DNA of 52,930 nt from Clostridia bacterium (GTDB lineage: Bacteria > Bacillota > Clostridia > Lachnospirales > WQUN01). The DNA is taken from positions 1 to 52,930 of the forward strand of contig BNUF01000004.1 in NCBI GenBank assembly GCA_025997155.1. The letters run 5' to 3'. Position numbers and translations under genes: made by a program. The notes beneath the pieces were generated by a model. The model was not told the origin of the DNA. It saw only the letters and a list, made by a program, of their open reading frames with translations, and searched no databases. Shown one piece after another: positions 16,785 through 26,459 of this stretch (its first letter is position 1; every line of letters begins with the position of its first letter).

Positions 16785-18764
16785 CTACAATTCGTCGGGC
16801 GACAGCTGTGACGACGCGATTTGCGAATATACCTCGCAGCTTTTGAGAAGTTCGTCGTGCGTCCCGCTCCCGACGATTTGCCCGTCGTCCAGCACGATGA
16901 TTTTGTTGGCGGAGCGTATAGTCGATATGCGCGACGCGACGATTAGAATTGTCGCGTCCGCCAGTTCCTCGCGGATAGCTTTTTTCACAGTCGCCTCCGT
17001 CTTGAAATCAAGGGCGGAAAAACTTTCGTCAAAAATGTAGACGGGGGTGTTCGCGGCGATTGCGCGGGCGATAGAAAGACGCTGGCGTTGCCCCCCCGAC
17101 ACGTTCACGCCGCCCTCCGCGATTTCCTCCGCGTATTTCTCGGGCTTTTCCTCGATAAACGTCGCGGACGCAATCCTTGCGGCGCGTTTCATATTTTCGT
17201 CTGGCATATCTTCTTTGCTGTATTTAAGGTTGCTTTCGATTGTCCCCGAGAAAAGCAGACTTTTTTGGGGGACATACCCGATTGCGGAACGGAGGGTTTT
17301 TTGGGTCATATCTTTTACGTTTACGGAGTTTATCTTTACCGCACCCGAATCCGCGTCATAGAAACGCGGGATAAGGCTGACGATACTCGATTTGCCGCTG
17401 CCCGTGCTCCCGATAAACGCGGTCACCTCCCCCGGTTCGGCGGTGAAGGTTATACCCTCGAGCGCGTATTCCTCCGAACCTGGGTACTTGAAGGACACGT
17501 TGTCAAATTCCACTTTGCAGCGTTCGAGATTCGGGGTGACGGAGTTTTCGGGGTCAAGCACCGCGAACTCTTCCTCCAGAACCTCGTGGATACGCTGTAA
17601 CGATACAATCGAGCGGGCAATCATAATCGACACCATTGAAATCATCATAAACGAGAAAAGGATAATCCCCGCGTACTGTATGAACGCCATAAGATTGCCG
17701 ATTAGCATATTTCCGCCGCCGACTTCGGGCGCGCCGAAATAGAGTATGACGACGGTGGTAATGTTCATAACGAACATCATAAGCGGCATCATAGCTCCCA
17801 TCATCAGCCGCCCGATGTCAAGGTTAAGTTCCGTGAGTTCCGTGTTGGTCTTGTCAAAACGTTCTTCCTCGCGCTTTTGCGTTCCGAAAGCGCGGACGAC
17901 AAGAATACCCGTCAACGCCTCGCGCATTTTGAGGTTTACTTTATCTACCAGTTTTTGAACCTTATTGAATTTCGGCATAATCACGCTGAAGAATCCGAAA
18001 ATTATCCCAAGGAGGGAAAGCACGGAGACGGCGACAATCCACGCAAGCCCCGATTCGGAGCGGACGACCATAACGATACCGCCGATTCCCATTATTGGCG
18101 CGAAAAGCACCATTCTAAGGAGGAGCATAAGCGACTGCTGAACGGATTGCACGTCGTTCGTACAGCGCGTAATCAATGTCGAGGAGGGGTATCTGTCGAG
18201 ATTTTGCCCCGAAAAGGAGATTACGCGGCGAAAAAGGTCGGAACGAATGGTGTTGCAAGAACCCGCCGCCGTCCTTGCCGCGAGATACGCCGACACGATT
18301 ACGCAGCCCGCCGACAAAAGCGCAATCCCAAGCATCTCAAGCCCCGAAAGGAACAGGTAACGCGTCTGGTATTTCGCGAGGTCAACGCCGAGAGCTTTGT
18401 ACTCCTCCTGAACGCGGGGAATAGAGTCCCCCCAGTAGTCCCCGAATAGTTCGCTTAAAGCGGGGTTTTTCGCGTTCAGAACATAGACGGGTTCGCTCGC
18501 GTTAAGCGGGTATTTCGCCGAAACCGTCCCGACTGGCGCCTGTGTATAAAAAACGGCTAAATCCTTTGAAAGCCCGTCATACGTGTCTTTGCGCAGCGCC
18601 TCGGGTGCGTAATTCTTAACCCCGCCCTGCGTAAGCCCCACGTCGACAATGTTCGACATATACATCGGAAGCGTAAGCTCGCAAATTGCCTGCAAAAACA
18701 AGAAAATGACGATAAACAGGATATGTATCCGATATTTCTTTAAGTATCGTATCATTTTGAACAT
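16785..18764 (-). CDS. ABC exporter half-transporter, subunit with consensus signature and altered H-loop
   Basis: 659 residues, permease plus ATPase. Between the first two helices there is a long extracytoplasmic loop (about residues 45-140), common in the first subunit of Firmicute heterodimeric exporters. Walker A is GSTGSGKSSIV, signature VNVSGGQRQRLS, Walker B VYIFDESFSALD with Glu kept, but the H-loop histidine is replaced (VASRISTI). Hence it supplies a good signature motif to the partner's site but has a compromised own site. I choose ATG 18764, 7 nt after GGAGG; an upstream in-frame ATG at 18788 has no ribosome binding site. A promoter is seen at 18797-18825. Confidence 0.9.
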   Translation of the reverse strand: MFKMIRYLKKYRIHILFIVIFLFLQAICELTLPMYMSNIVDVGLTQGGVKNYAPEALRKDTYDGLSKDLAVFYTQAPVGTVSAKYPLNASEPVYVLNAKNPALSELFGDYWGDSIPRVQEEYKALGVDLAKYQTRYLFLSGLEMLGIALLSAGCVIVSAYLAARTAAGSCNTIRSDLFRRVISFSGQNLDRYPSSTLITRCTNDVQSVQQSLMLLLRMVLFAPIMGIGGIVMVVRSESGLAWIVAVSVLSLLGIIFGFFSVIMPKFNKVQKLVDKVNLKMREALTGILVVRAFGTQKREEERFDKTNTELTELNLDIGRLMMGAMMPLMMFVMNITTVVILYFGAPEVGGGNMLIGNLMAFIQYAGIILFSFMMISMVSIMIARSIVSLQRIHEVLEEEFAVLDPENSVTPNLERCKVEFDNVSFKYPGSEEYALEGITFTAEPGEVTAFIGSTGSGKSSIVSLIPRFYDADSGAVKINSVNVKDMTQKTLRSAIGYVPQKSLLFSGTIESNLKYSKEDMPDENMKRAARIASATFIEEKPEKYAEEIAEGGVNVSGGQRQRLSIARAIAANTPVYIFDESFSALDFKTEATVKKAIREELADATILIVASRISTIRSANKIIVLDDGQIVGSGTHDELLKSCEVYSQIASSQLSPDEL

Positions 18765-18796
18765 CTGTATTCCTCCACAAAATTCCATATTCGTTC

Positions 18797-18825
18797 ATTA
18801 TACTACTTTTTTGATTTTCGCGCAA
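18797..18825 (-). promoter_or_regulatory. Promoter of the ABC exporter operon
   Basis: On the minus strand TTGCGC (18825-18820) and TATAAT (18802-18797) are 17 bp apart. It lies directly after the terminator of the tRNA pair. Confidence 0.65.
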
Positions 18826-18832
18826 CATAATA

Positions 18833-18869
18833 AATAAAAAACCCCATATGCCTAAGCAATACAGGGTTT
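18833..18869 (-). terminator. Terminator of the tRNA-Phe/tRNA-Gly unit
   Basis: On the minus strand AAACCC pairs with GGGTTT around a loop of about 19 nt, followed by a T-rich run. It is placed just after tRNA-Gly. Confidence 0.6.
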
Positions 18870-18887
18870 CAGCGATTTTTCCAGCGA

Positions 18888-18958
18888 AGCGGGTGATGGG
18901 AATCGAACCCACGCGTTCAGCTTGGAAGGCTGACGTTCTACCATTGAACTACACCCGC
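18888..18958 (-). tRNA. tRNA-Gly (anticodon TCC)
   Basis: The minus strand folds as a cloverleaf: acceptor GCGGGTG/CACCCGC, D-arm around GTTCAATGGTAGAAC, anticodon loop CTTCCAA with TCC, T-arm TGGGTTCGATTCCCA. CCA is not encoded. It reads GGA (and GGG by wobble) glycine codons. It follows tRNA-Phe by 5 nt. Confidence 0.95.
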
Positions 18959-18963
18959 AAAAA

Positions 18964-19036
<73 letters not shown>

Positions 19037-19047
19037 AATTTTCAATA

Positions 19048-19077
19048 ATTATACCTCACTTTGCTATGATTTGTCAA
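19048..19077 (-). promoter_or_regulatory. Promoter of the tRNA-Phe/tRNA-Gly unit
   Basis: Consensus TTGACA (19077-19072) and TATAAT (19053-19048) on the minus strand, 18 bp apart. An A/T palindrome just upstream (AAAAAATATTTTTT near 19085-19098) may act as a weak end for the apt transcript. Confidence 0.8.
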
Positions 19078-19098
19078 TAGATATTGAAAAAATATTTT

Positions 19099-19611
19099 TT
19101 AATATGTCAGTATAGATTTTATGACGTAATCTTTGTTCACCTCGCGCCCTCCGAGCCCGGCAAGTTCCACCAAAAAGCACATAGCCGCGACGACTCCGCC
19201 CATTTCCGCGGCGAGTTCGGCGGTCGCCTTCGCCGTGCCGCCCGTCGCAAGGAGGTCGTCCACGATAAGAACCCGTTGCCCTTTTTCGATTGCGTCCTCG
19301 TGGATTTCCACGGTAGCTTCCCCGTACTCCAGCGAGTAGGATTTCGACAGCTTTTTATACGGGAGTTTCCCCGCCTTTCGCACGGGGACAAAGCCTTTGC
19401 CCAAGTTGTACGCCAGCGGCGTCCCGAAGATGAACCCGCGTGATTCCGTCCCAAGGATTAAGTCGAAATCAATTCCCGAAACGGCTTTTGTCATCTCGTC
19501 AATCGAAAGTTTGAACGCCTCGGCGTTCTTCAGCACGGTCGTAATGTCGCGGAAGATTACCCCCGGTTTCGGGTAGTCGGGGATAGCTCGAATTATTTCA
19601 TCTAGTTTCAT
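19099..19611 (-). CDS. apt: Adenine phosphoribosyltransferase
   Basis: Salvages adenine to AMP with PRPP. The 170 residues have normal length. Motifs: DYPKPGVIFRDITTVL near the N terminus, GTESRGFIFG, and the PRPP-binding loop VLIVDDLLATGGT (about 123-135). The ATG overlaps the recJ stop by 4 nt (ATGA) and is preceded by AAGGAGAG. The recJ-apt order is common in Clostridia, where a RelA/SpoT gene often follows; here tRNAs follow instead. Confidence 0.96.
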   Translation of the reverse strand: MKLDEIIRAIPDYPKPGVIFRDITTVLKNAEAFKLSIDEMTKAVSGIDFDLILGTESRGFIFGTPLAYNLGKGFVPVRKAGKLPYKKLSKSYSLEYGEATVEIHEDAIEKGQRVLIVDDLLATGGTAKATAELAAEMGGVVAAMCFLVELAGLGGREVNKDYVIKSILTY

Positions 19612-21332
19612 ACATTTCTCTCCTTATGGCGTCTAAAGTCTTTTATTCGTAATTCGCGGCTGTAATTGCCTTTGTACTCGTTGATTTCAATATGATACAC
19701 TATGTCGAGGATAATCGGAGTATTGCGGATAACCCCCGACAGGATTTTTTCGGTTTCGGCGGGGTAACTCTCCGAAATTATGTCCGTGAGTTTTTGTATA
19801 AACTCCGCGCCGAAACAGACGCCTTTAATCGGGCGGTCGTCTGTTTCAAAGGTAAATATAATCGTGTTCTTGTTTTCATACAATTTAAGGGACGCAAGGG
19901 ACACGCAAAGAGAGGAAAACAAAGGCTTATGATTCCCGCTCCCGAAAGGCGACAAGACCTCAAGTTCCTTCGCCAGCGCGAAATTCACCTCCGAAAGGTC
20001 GAGAAGCGCGTCTATCTTAAGTTTCGCGGTAAAATCCGACAGGGTGCAATTTTCGTTTAACCGCGTCCGCAATTCGTCTATGTCGTCCGTGCGTAAACTA
20101 AGCCCCGCCGCCATAGGGTGTCCGCCGAAACGCGTAAACAAATCGGCGCATTTGCTGAGTTCCTCAAAAATGTCGTACCCCTCAACCGAACGCGCCGAGC
20201 CTTTCGCGCAGCCCTCCTCCGACGATTTCGTAAGCACAACCGCCGGGTGGTTCACGCGTTCCTTGACGCGTCCCGCGACGATACCGGCGATACTCTCGTG
20301 TATCTCTTCGTCATAGATTACGATAACCTTATCGTCCGGTATAAGGATTCCCTCATACGCGAGTTTGGTGAGCCGTTTCCGCTCTTCGTTAAGCCCCGAA
20401 AGGGTTTGCGCCCACTTTGCCGCCATTTCCCTGTCGTCGGTCGTAAACAGCGCGACCGCGATTTTCGCCGTCTCAAGCCGCCCTGTCGCGTTTATGCAAG
20501 GACCTATGATAAAGCCTATGTCATATTCCTTGATTTCCGTAAGGCTTTTTTCGTCCATCAGAGCTTGCAGCCCGATATTCAGATTTTCTTTTTTATTAAG
20601 CTCAATCAGTCCGTTTCGCACAAGCACACGGTTGTTTCCAAGTAACGGCACAATGTCGCAAACCGTCGCAAGCGCGGCGAAAATCAAAAATTCGGATTCG
20701 CGGGGGTTTGGCTTGTTATAGCTCTTATACAATTCCTTCGCGAAAAGGTAGCAAAGCCCCGCCGCGCAATATCCTTTGAAGGTTGACGCGCAATCGCGCC
20801 GTTTCGGGTCGATAATCGAATCCGCATTGGGCAAAAACTCCCCCTGTTCGTGGTGGTCGATTACGCAAACCGTAAGCCCGAGTTCCTTTGCGCGTTTGAT
20901 TTCGGGTATCGCCGCAATCCCGTTATCCACGGTGATAAGCAGTTTACAGCCGTTTTCCGCGACAAAACCTATTGCCGGCATATTAAGCCCGTACCCCTCC
21001 GCCTCCCTGTCGGGAATGTAGTAGAAAACGTCCGCGCCAAGGTCTTTCAAGGTTTTGTAGATAATGACGGTGCTCGTCACGCCGTCCGCGTCATAGTCGC
21101 CGTACACAAAAATCCGTTCGCGTGACGCTATAAATTTCTTTACAATTTGTACAGTCTCCCGCAAATCCTTGATATCGTCGTCGGTTAAGGCAGGCGAAAG
21201 GTACTCCCGCGCCAGCTCCGCCGTATTAACGCGCCTGTTGCACAGAACCCGCGCCGCAACGGGCGAAATTCCCAAACTTTCGGAAATTTCAGGGACGTTG
21301 CCGACAAATTTTGTAAGCACCCAATCATACAC
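19608..21332 (-). CDS. recJ: Single-stranded-DNA-specific exonuclease RecJ
   Basis: A 5'-3' single-strand exonuclease of recombination and base-excision repair. 574 residues, typical for the short Firmicute type. DHH phosphoesterase motifs: VYGDYDADGVTST (metal-binding Asp), VIDHHEQGEFLPNAD, and LCYLFAKELY; the DHHA1 domain has FGGHPMAAGLSL. The GTG start follows AAAGGA with 8 nt and overlaps the serS stop by 8 nt. Confidence 0.94.
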   Translation of the reverse strand: MYDWVLTKFVGNVPEISESLGISPVAARVLCNRRVNTAELAREYLSPALTDDDIKDLRETVQIVKKFIASRERIFVYGDYDADGVTSTVIIYKTLKDLGADVFYYIPDREAEGYGLNMPAIGFVAENGCKLLITVDNGIAAIPEIKRAKELGLTVCVIDHHEQGEFLPNADSIIDPKRRDCASTFKGYCAAGLCYLFAKELYKSYNKPNPRESEFLIFAALATVCDIVPLLGNNRVLVRNGLIELNKKENLNIGLQALMDEKSLTEIKEYDIGFIIGPCINATGRLETAKIAVALFTTDDREMAAKWAQTLSGLNEERKRLTKLAYEGILIPDDKVIVIYDEEIHESIAGIVAGRVKERVNHPAVVLTKSSEEGCAKGSARSVEGYDIFEELSKCADLFTRFGGHPMAAGLSLRTDDIDELRTRLNENCTLSDFTAKLKIDALLDLSEVNFALAKELEVLSPFGSGNHKPLFSSLCVSLASLKLYENKNTIIFTFETDDRPIKGVCFGAEFIQKLTDIISESYPAETEKILSGVIRNTPIILDIVYHIEINEYKGNYSRELRIKDFRRHKERNV

Positions 21333-22605
21333 TTATTGTATCCTTTCCGCCCATATACATTCTAAGAGCCTCGGGGATACGCACACTTCCGTCGGCGTTC
21401 AGGTTGTTCTCAAGGAAACAAATGAGCATACGCGGCGGCGCGACGACGGTATTATTCAAGGTATGCGCAAAGTAGTTCCCGTTCTCGCCCTTGACGCGGA
21501 TTGCAAGGCGGCGTGCCTGCGCGTCCCCGAGATTCGAGCAGCTCCCGACCTCGAAATATTTTTTCTGGCGCGGCGACCACGCCTCAACATCAATACTTTT
21601 GACTTTCAAGTCCGCCAAATCCCCCGAACAACACTCAATCGTCCGCACGGGTATATCAAGCGTCCTAAAAAACTCAACACTGTCGGTATAAAGTTTCACA
21701 AACCATTCCTTGCTTTCCTCTGGTTCGCAAACGACAATCATTTCCTGTTTCTCAAACTGGTGAATCCTGTAAACCCCGCGTTCCTCGATTCCGTGCGCCC
21801 CGACTTCCTTGCGAAAACACGGCGAGTAGCTAGTCAGCGTCTGCGGGAGCTTGTCCTTTTGAAGAATCGTATCGATAAATTTCCCAATCATCGAATGTTC
21901 GCTTGTGCCTATCAGGAACAAGTCCTCTCCCTCGATTTTGTACATCATATTGTCCATTTCCGCGAAACTCATAACCCCCGTGACGACGTTTGAGCGAATC
22001 ATATACGGCGGGATACAATAGGTAAAGCTTTTGTCAATCATAAAATCGCGGGCATAGGAAAGAATCGCGGAGTGCAGACGCGCAATGTCGCCCATCAGAT
22101 AATAAAACCCGTTCCCCGACGTTTTGCGCGCGCTGTCAAGGTCAATCCCGTTCAGTTTCTCCATTATATCCGTGTGATACGGCACTTCGAAGTCAGGCAC
22201 AAACGGGTCGCCGAAACGCGCAACCTCAACGTTTTCGGAATCGTCCCTGCCAATCGGCACAGTTTCATCGATTATATTCGGTATAATCAGCATAATCTCT
22301 TTTATTTGTTCAGAAAGTACCTCTTGCTCCGTCTCAAGCTCCGCGATTTTCGGCGCAATCTCCGCAACTTCCTTTTTTGCGGCCTCCGCCTCCTCGGTTT
22401 TCTTTTGCGCCATAAGCCCGCCGATTTTTTTACTCACCGAGTTTCTAAGGCTCTTAAGACGCTCCGATTCCGCAAGCGCCGCGCGGTATTTCTCGTCTAG
22501 CCCAATCACCTTATCGACGAGTTCGATTTTGTCAAACTGGAATTTCTTCCTGATATTTTCCTTTACAAGGTCAGGGTTTTGGCGCACAAATTTAATGTCT
22601 AGCAT
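21325..22605 (-). CDS. serS: Seryl-tRNA synthetase
   Basis: Charges tRNA-Ser. 426 residues, normal length. An N-terminal antiparallel coiled coil (about 30-110) that contacts the long variable arm precedes the class II catalytic core: motif 2 CFRKEVGAHGIEERGVYRIH, and a C-terminal motif 3 region with NTVVAPPRMLICFLEN. The ATG follows GGGAGG and shares one base with the stop of the upstream gene (TAATG). There is no T-box leader; the gene sits in mid-operon. Confidence 0.96.
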   Translation of the reverse strand: MLDIKFVRQNPDLVKENIRKKFQFDKIELVDKVIGLDEKYRAALAESERLKSLRNSVSKKIGGLMAQKKTEEAEAAKKEVAEIAPKIAELETEQEVLSEQIKEIMLIIPNIIDETVPIGRDDSENVEVARFGDPFVPDFEVPYHTDIMEKLNGIDLDSARKTSGNGFYYLMGDIARLHSAILSYARDFMIDKSFTYCIPPYMIRSNVVTGVMSFAEMDNMMYKIEGEDLFLIGTSEHSMIGKFIDTILQKDKLPQTLTSYSPCFRKEVGAHGIEERGVYRIHQFEKQEMIVVCEPEESKEWFVKLYTDSVEFFRTLDIPVRTIECCSGDLADLKVKSIDVEAWSPRQKKYFEVGSCSNLGDAQARRLAIRVKGENGNYFAHTLNNTVVAPPRMLICFLENNLNADGSVRIPEALRMYMGGKDTISV

Positions 22606-24302
22606 TAAACGATACCTCCCGTATATATTTCCAAAGTTTTCCTCTCGTCCTCTGTCAAATAGGGCGACAACTTTTCATACACATTTTTATGATACTCGTT
22701 AAGCCACGTCTTTTCCCCGTCCGTAAGCATTTCGGGCAAAAGCGCGGACAGGTCAATCGGTGCGAGAGAAATCGTTTCAAATTTCATAAACCGCCCGTTT
22801 TCGTTGGTGTAGTCGTCCTTTGAAAGCAGTATGTTTTCTGTACGCACGCCCCATTTGTTCTCACGGTATATCCCTGGTTCGTTGCTCGTAAGCATACCGC
22901 TCTCGATCACGACGTTGTTGTCGTATTTTATCCGCTGCGGCGGTTCGTGTACGCTAAGGAAATACCCCAGCCCGTGCCCCGTGCCGCTTTTGTAGTCAAG
23001 CCCCTCGTCCCACATAACTTTTCGCGGGAGCATATCAAGAGCGCCGCCTGTCGCGCCGTGAAGCCACTTCGCCGACGCGAGCGCAATGTGCGACTTAAGC
23101 ACAAGGGTAAAATCGCGTTTCATCTCCCGCGAGACTTCTCCAAGCGCAATCGTGCGGGTGATATCTGTCGTGCCGTTTAGGTACTGCCCGCCCGTATCCA
23201 CGAGAAGAAACCCGTTGTTTTCGATAAGCGCGGAGTTTTCCGCGTCGGGGTTATAGTGCATTTGCGCGGCGTTGCCCATATACGCGGCAATCGTCTTAAA
23301 CGCCTCCCCAAAGTACACGGGCGAAAGTTGCTTGCGGTACGCGTCAATAATAACGCCGATTTCATTCTCGTGAAGTGTGCTGGGGTTTTCCTTGACATAT
23401 TTTATAAGCCGAAATACCGCCGCGCCGTCCACGATATGGCAATTCTTTATATTCTCCGTTTCAATGGGGTTTTTGATTGCCTTTAACGAAGTGATTATGT
23501 CCGCCTGTTCCGTGACGACCCTAGCTTTTATATTAGAAAAAAGCTTAGCAGTCGTATGCTCCTTGTCAACAAACACAGTCCCCCGCGCCTGTTTAAGCGT
23601 TTCCGTTATATTCGTCTTTTCATCGTTCGCAAGCAGATATTCTCCGTCTATACGCACATACAATTCGCTGTCCTCGCCCGTGATATACGCGTAAGCGAAA
23701 AACACAGGCACATTCGGGATTGCGTCCCCCCGCAAATTGTACAGCCACGCGACGTCAGTCAAATCCGTGACAAGATACGAGTCCGCAAAGGCTTTGTTCA
23801 TTCGCTCCCGCACGAGAGTCAGCTTGTCCCTTGTGCCAAGCCCCGCGTACTTAAGTTCGTGAGGATACGTCACCGTCGGCAAAATCTCTGGGCGGTTCTC
23901 CCACAATTCCCCGATAAAATCAACGTCTGTTACCTCGCACCCAAGCCGTTTCAACTTCTCCCACAACGCCAGCGTAATCTCGTCCCCGTTTGCGCCCACC
24001 GCCGCGAATTTCCCAAGAAACTCAAAAAGCGCGGTCGTTTCGGGCAGCCCCTCCTTATACAAGACAAACCCTTCAAACAACTCCCGCTCTGCCTGTATAA
24101 AATACCGCCCGTCCGTCCAAAGAACCGCCTCCGCCTCCGTCACGACGACAACGCCCGCCGAACCCGTGAACCCCGAAATAAACTCACGCGTCCGAAAACG
24201 CGGGTGTACATACTCGCTCCCGTGCGGGTCGCCCCCCGTCACAAGATACGCGTCTATCCCGCGTTCTTTCATCAAATTCCGCAATTTTCGCAAGTTATCC
24301 AT
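22605..24302 (-). CDS. Xaa-Pro aminopeptidase, M24B family
   Basis: Removes N-terminal residues before proline. 565 residues: two creatinase-like N-terminal domains (about 1-290) and a pita-bread catalytic domain. Metal ligands are visible in LLVDTGGQYLNGTTDITRT (two Asp), GTGHGLGYFLSVHEPP (His), TSNEPGIY (Glu) and GVRTENILL (Glu). The length fits the long cytosolic aminopeptidase P form. The ATG is behind GAGGAC and overlaps the amylase-family stop by 8 nt. Confidence 0.93.
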   Translation of the reverse strand: MDNLRKLRNLMKERGIDAYLVTGGDPHGSEYVHPRFRTREFISGFTGSAGVVVVTEAEAVLWTDGRYFIQAERELFEGFVLYKEGLPETTALFEFLGKFAAVGANGDEITLALWEKLKRLGCEVTDVDFIGELWENRPEILPTVTYPHELKYAGLGTRDKLTLVRERMNKAFADSYLVTDLTDVAWLYNLRGDAIPNVPVFFAYAYITGEDSELYVRIDGEYLLANDEKTNITETLKQARGTVFVDKEHTTAKLFSNIKARVVTEQADIITSLKAIKNPIETENIKNCHIVDGAAVFRLIKYVKENPSTLHENEIGVIIDAYRKQLSPVYFGEAFKTIAAYMGNAAQMHYNPDAENSALIENNGFLLVDTGGQYLNGTTDITRTIALGEVSREMKRDFTLVLKSHIALASAKWLHGATGGALDMLPRKVMWDEGLDYKSGTGHGLGYFLSVHEPPQRIKYDNNVVIESGMLTSNEPGIYRENKWGVRTENILLSKDDYTNENGRFMKFETISLAPIDLSALLPEMLTDGEKTWLNEYHKNVYEKLSPYLTEDERKTLEIYTGGIV

Positions 24303-26442
24303 TTAAGTCCTCTTTGTCGGCTTTTTTCGGGCGTTTGGGTTTATTCGATTTTTCGATAAAAATCTGTGACGAGAACGAAGGGAGGGTCAGGCGCAGAACG
24401 CCGCCCGACGTGTGGATTATCTCTGTTTCTGTCGAGTATTCGTCGTCGGCGGTCGAAATCAGGCGTTCCATTTCGGCGTGGTCGGGTATGCCGATTTTGA
24501 GGAGCGGAATTTCCGTCTCTTGCTCTTCGTCATTATTATTTAACACAATCACAAATTTATTTTCAAAGTTCCAGCGGGCATACGCCAAAATCCCGTAATC
24601 CGTAAGGAGGAACTGCACCGAGCCGTTTCTGAACACGGAATATTTTTTGTGGAGGGCAATCATCTCTTTGTGGAAACCTTGAATCGTCATATTTTCGTAG
24701 CCCCACGGGTATGCGCGGCGGTTGTCGGGGTCGGTCCACCCCGTCAGCCCCGCCTCGTCGCCGTAGTACACGGTCGGCGCGCCAGGCCACGTCATTTGAA
24801 ACGCGACAGCCTCGAGCATAACGCCCGTGTTCGTGTCCCTGTCCGCCTCGTAGGAACCCTCGGTGTGAAGCCGCCCGACTTTCTTATTTGTACGCGTCAA
24901 AAAGCGCGAATGGTCGTGGTTTGAAAGTTCGTTCATAGCGATATGAAGAGACTGGTAACTAAGCCGCGCCATATTGTATCTCATTCCGTCCTCGAAAGCC
25001 ATACCGTTGCAAAGAAGTCCGCTGTTAAAACTCTCGGAATGTTTTTCCATTCCCGTCAAAAACCACGTGAGCGGTTCCATAAACGCGTCATAGTTCATTA
25101 TCGAATCCCATTGGTCGCCCAAGAGCCAGTCTGTCGCCTCTCCGTAATGCTCCGCCAAAATAAGGGCGTTCGGATTCGCCTTTTTAACGGATTTGCGGAA
25201 ATCTTTCCAAAATTTGTGGTTAAATTCGGGGGAGCAGCCAAGGTCGGCGGCGACGTCGAGTCTCCAGCCGTCCGCGTTGAAGGGCGGCGACACCCATTTT
25301 TTGCCAACGTCCATAACGTATTTGTATAGTTCCTTTGATTCCTCATAGTTAAGTTTCGGGTGGTTGTCGTGTCCCCACCAGCCGTCGTAGGAGTTGTTGT
25401 CAGGCCAGTTGTTCTCGTCATGCCAGCGGAAATAGTTCTTGTACTTGCTGTTTTCGCTGTGGTACGCACCCGCGGGGTAGCCCTTTCCCTCATAAAATCC
25501 CTCGCGGTCGAGCCATTTGTTGAACGCGCCGCAATGGTTGAAAACGCCGTCCAGAATCACCTTGATGCCGCGTTTGTGTGCCTCGGACACCAGTTTTGCG
25601 AACAATTCGTTGCTCGCCTCAAGGTTTTCCTTATTAGTTGTGCGTTGCATATACTTTGTCGCGTACTTATTGTTAAATTTTTCAAAATACAGGGGTTCTC
25701 CGCCGTCCGCCACAACCGCGCCGACGTGCGGGTCGATATAGTCGTAATCCTGCGTGTCATATTTATGGGTACTCGGCGACACAAAAAGCGGCGTGAAATA
25801 TATGCACTCGATTCCTAAATCCTGAAGATAGTCAAGTTTTTCCATAACGCCCTTGAGGTCGCCGCCGTAAAAGTTGCAGATATCGTTTTCGGGCAAAACG
25901 CGCTGTTTCCAGCTATCGACACGCTTAGCCCCCTTGCCCAGATACGCGTATTCGTTGTTTACGACGTCGTTAGTCTTGTCGCCGTTGTAGAATCTGTCCA
26001 CGAAAATCTGATACATAACCGCGCCTTGCGCCCATTCGGGTACGACAAAATCGGGCAGCAGCCGAAGATTATATTTCGGGTCTATCTCCGCGACAACCCC
26101 TTGGTTGTTAAAAAAACAAACCGATTTGTCGAGGGTAATCCGAAAGAAATACGAAAGCGGCAGATTCACCTTAACCGTCGTCGCGTAGTAGTCGAAATGG
26201 TCGTCCGACGAAACTTTTTTCATCGGCGTTTCCTTGTCGTCAGAGCAGTAAAACACGCTTGAGGTGTTGTCCTTTGCGGCGCGAAGCTTGACGACCACCT
26301 GTTCGCCTTTTTGCGGCATAGGGTTTGAAACGAAATTCGGCGTTTCGTCCGAAAAAATCGCGTCGTGGATTAGGTATTTCCTGTTAAAGTACGAACTGAT
26401 ATGTAGCTTTACGTCCTGCGAGAAGTTGTCAAAGGCGAGCAT
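24295..26442 (-). CDS. GH13 alpha-amylase family glycosidase (neopullulanase/cyclomaltodextrinase-like)
   Basis: 715 residues, no signal peptide, so cytosolic. An N-terminal beta domain (about 1-125, CBM34-like) precedes the TIM barrel: GVFNHCG, nucleophile Asp396 in GWRLDVAADLG, acid/base Glu431 in ILAEHYGEA, and Asp510 in LSNHDHSRF. The C-terminal beta domain ends in a basic tail. Such enzymes hydrolyse cyclodextrins, pullulan or imported maltodextrins; I cannot choose the substrate. The ATG is 5 nt after GGAGG. No sugar transporter or regulator is nearby. Confidence 0.9.
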   Translation of the reverse strand: MLAFDNFSQDVKLHISSYFNRKYLIHDAIFSDETPNFVSNPMPQKGEQVVVKLRAAKDNTSSVFYCSDDKETPMKKVSSDDHFDYYATTVKVNLPLSYFFRITLDKSVCFFNNQGVVAEIDPKYNLRLLPDFVVPEWAQGAVMYQIFVDRFYNGDKTNDVVNNEYAYLGKGAKRVDSWKQRVLPENDICNFYGGDLKGVMEKLDYLQDLGIECIYFTPLFVSPSTHKYDTQDYDYIDPHVGAVVADGGEPLYFEKFNNKYATKYMQRTTNKENLEASNELFAKLVSEAHKRGIKVILDGVFNHCGAFNKWLDREGFYEGKGYPAGAYHSENSKYKNYFRWHDENNWPDNNSYDGWWGHDNHPKLNYEESKELYKYVMDVGKKWVSPPFNADGWRLDVAADLGCSPEFNHKFWKDFRKSVKKANPNALILAEHYGEATDWLLGDQWDSIMNYDAFMEPLTWFLTGMEKHSESFNSGLLCNGMAFEDGMRYNMARLSYQSLHIAMNELSNHDHSRFLTRTNKKVGRLHTEGSYEADRDTNTGVMLEAVAFQMTWPGAPTVYYGDEAGLTGWTDPDNRRAYPWGYENMTIQGFHKEMIALHKKYSVFRNGSVQFLLTDYGILAYARWNFENKFVIVLNNNDEEQETEIPLLKIGIPDHAEMERLISTADDEYSTETEIIHTSGGVLRLTLPSFSSQIFIEKSNKPKRPKKADKEDLNG

Positions 26443-26459
26443 AGTGTCCTCCGTGATTA

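Noticed and set aside
21169..21993. 274-codon plus-strand frame across the recJ/serS border
   Set aside because: Antisense to two well-supported genes, with no motif and no translation signal.
22606..22650. T-box riboswitch for serS
   Set aside because: The space upstream is the coding end of the aminopeptidase gene, overlapping by one base.
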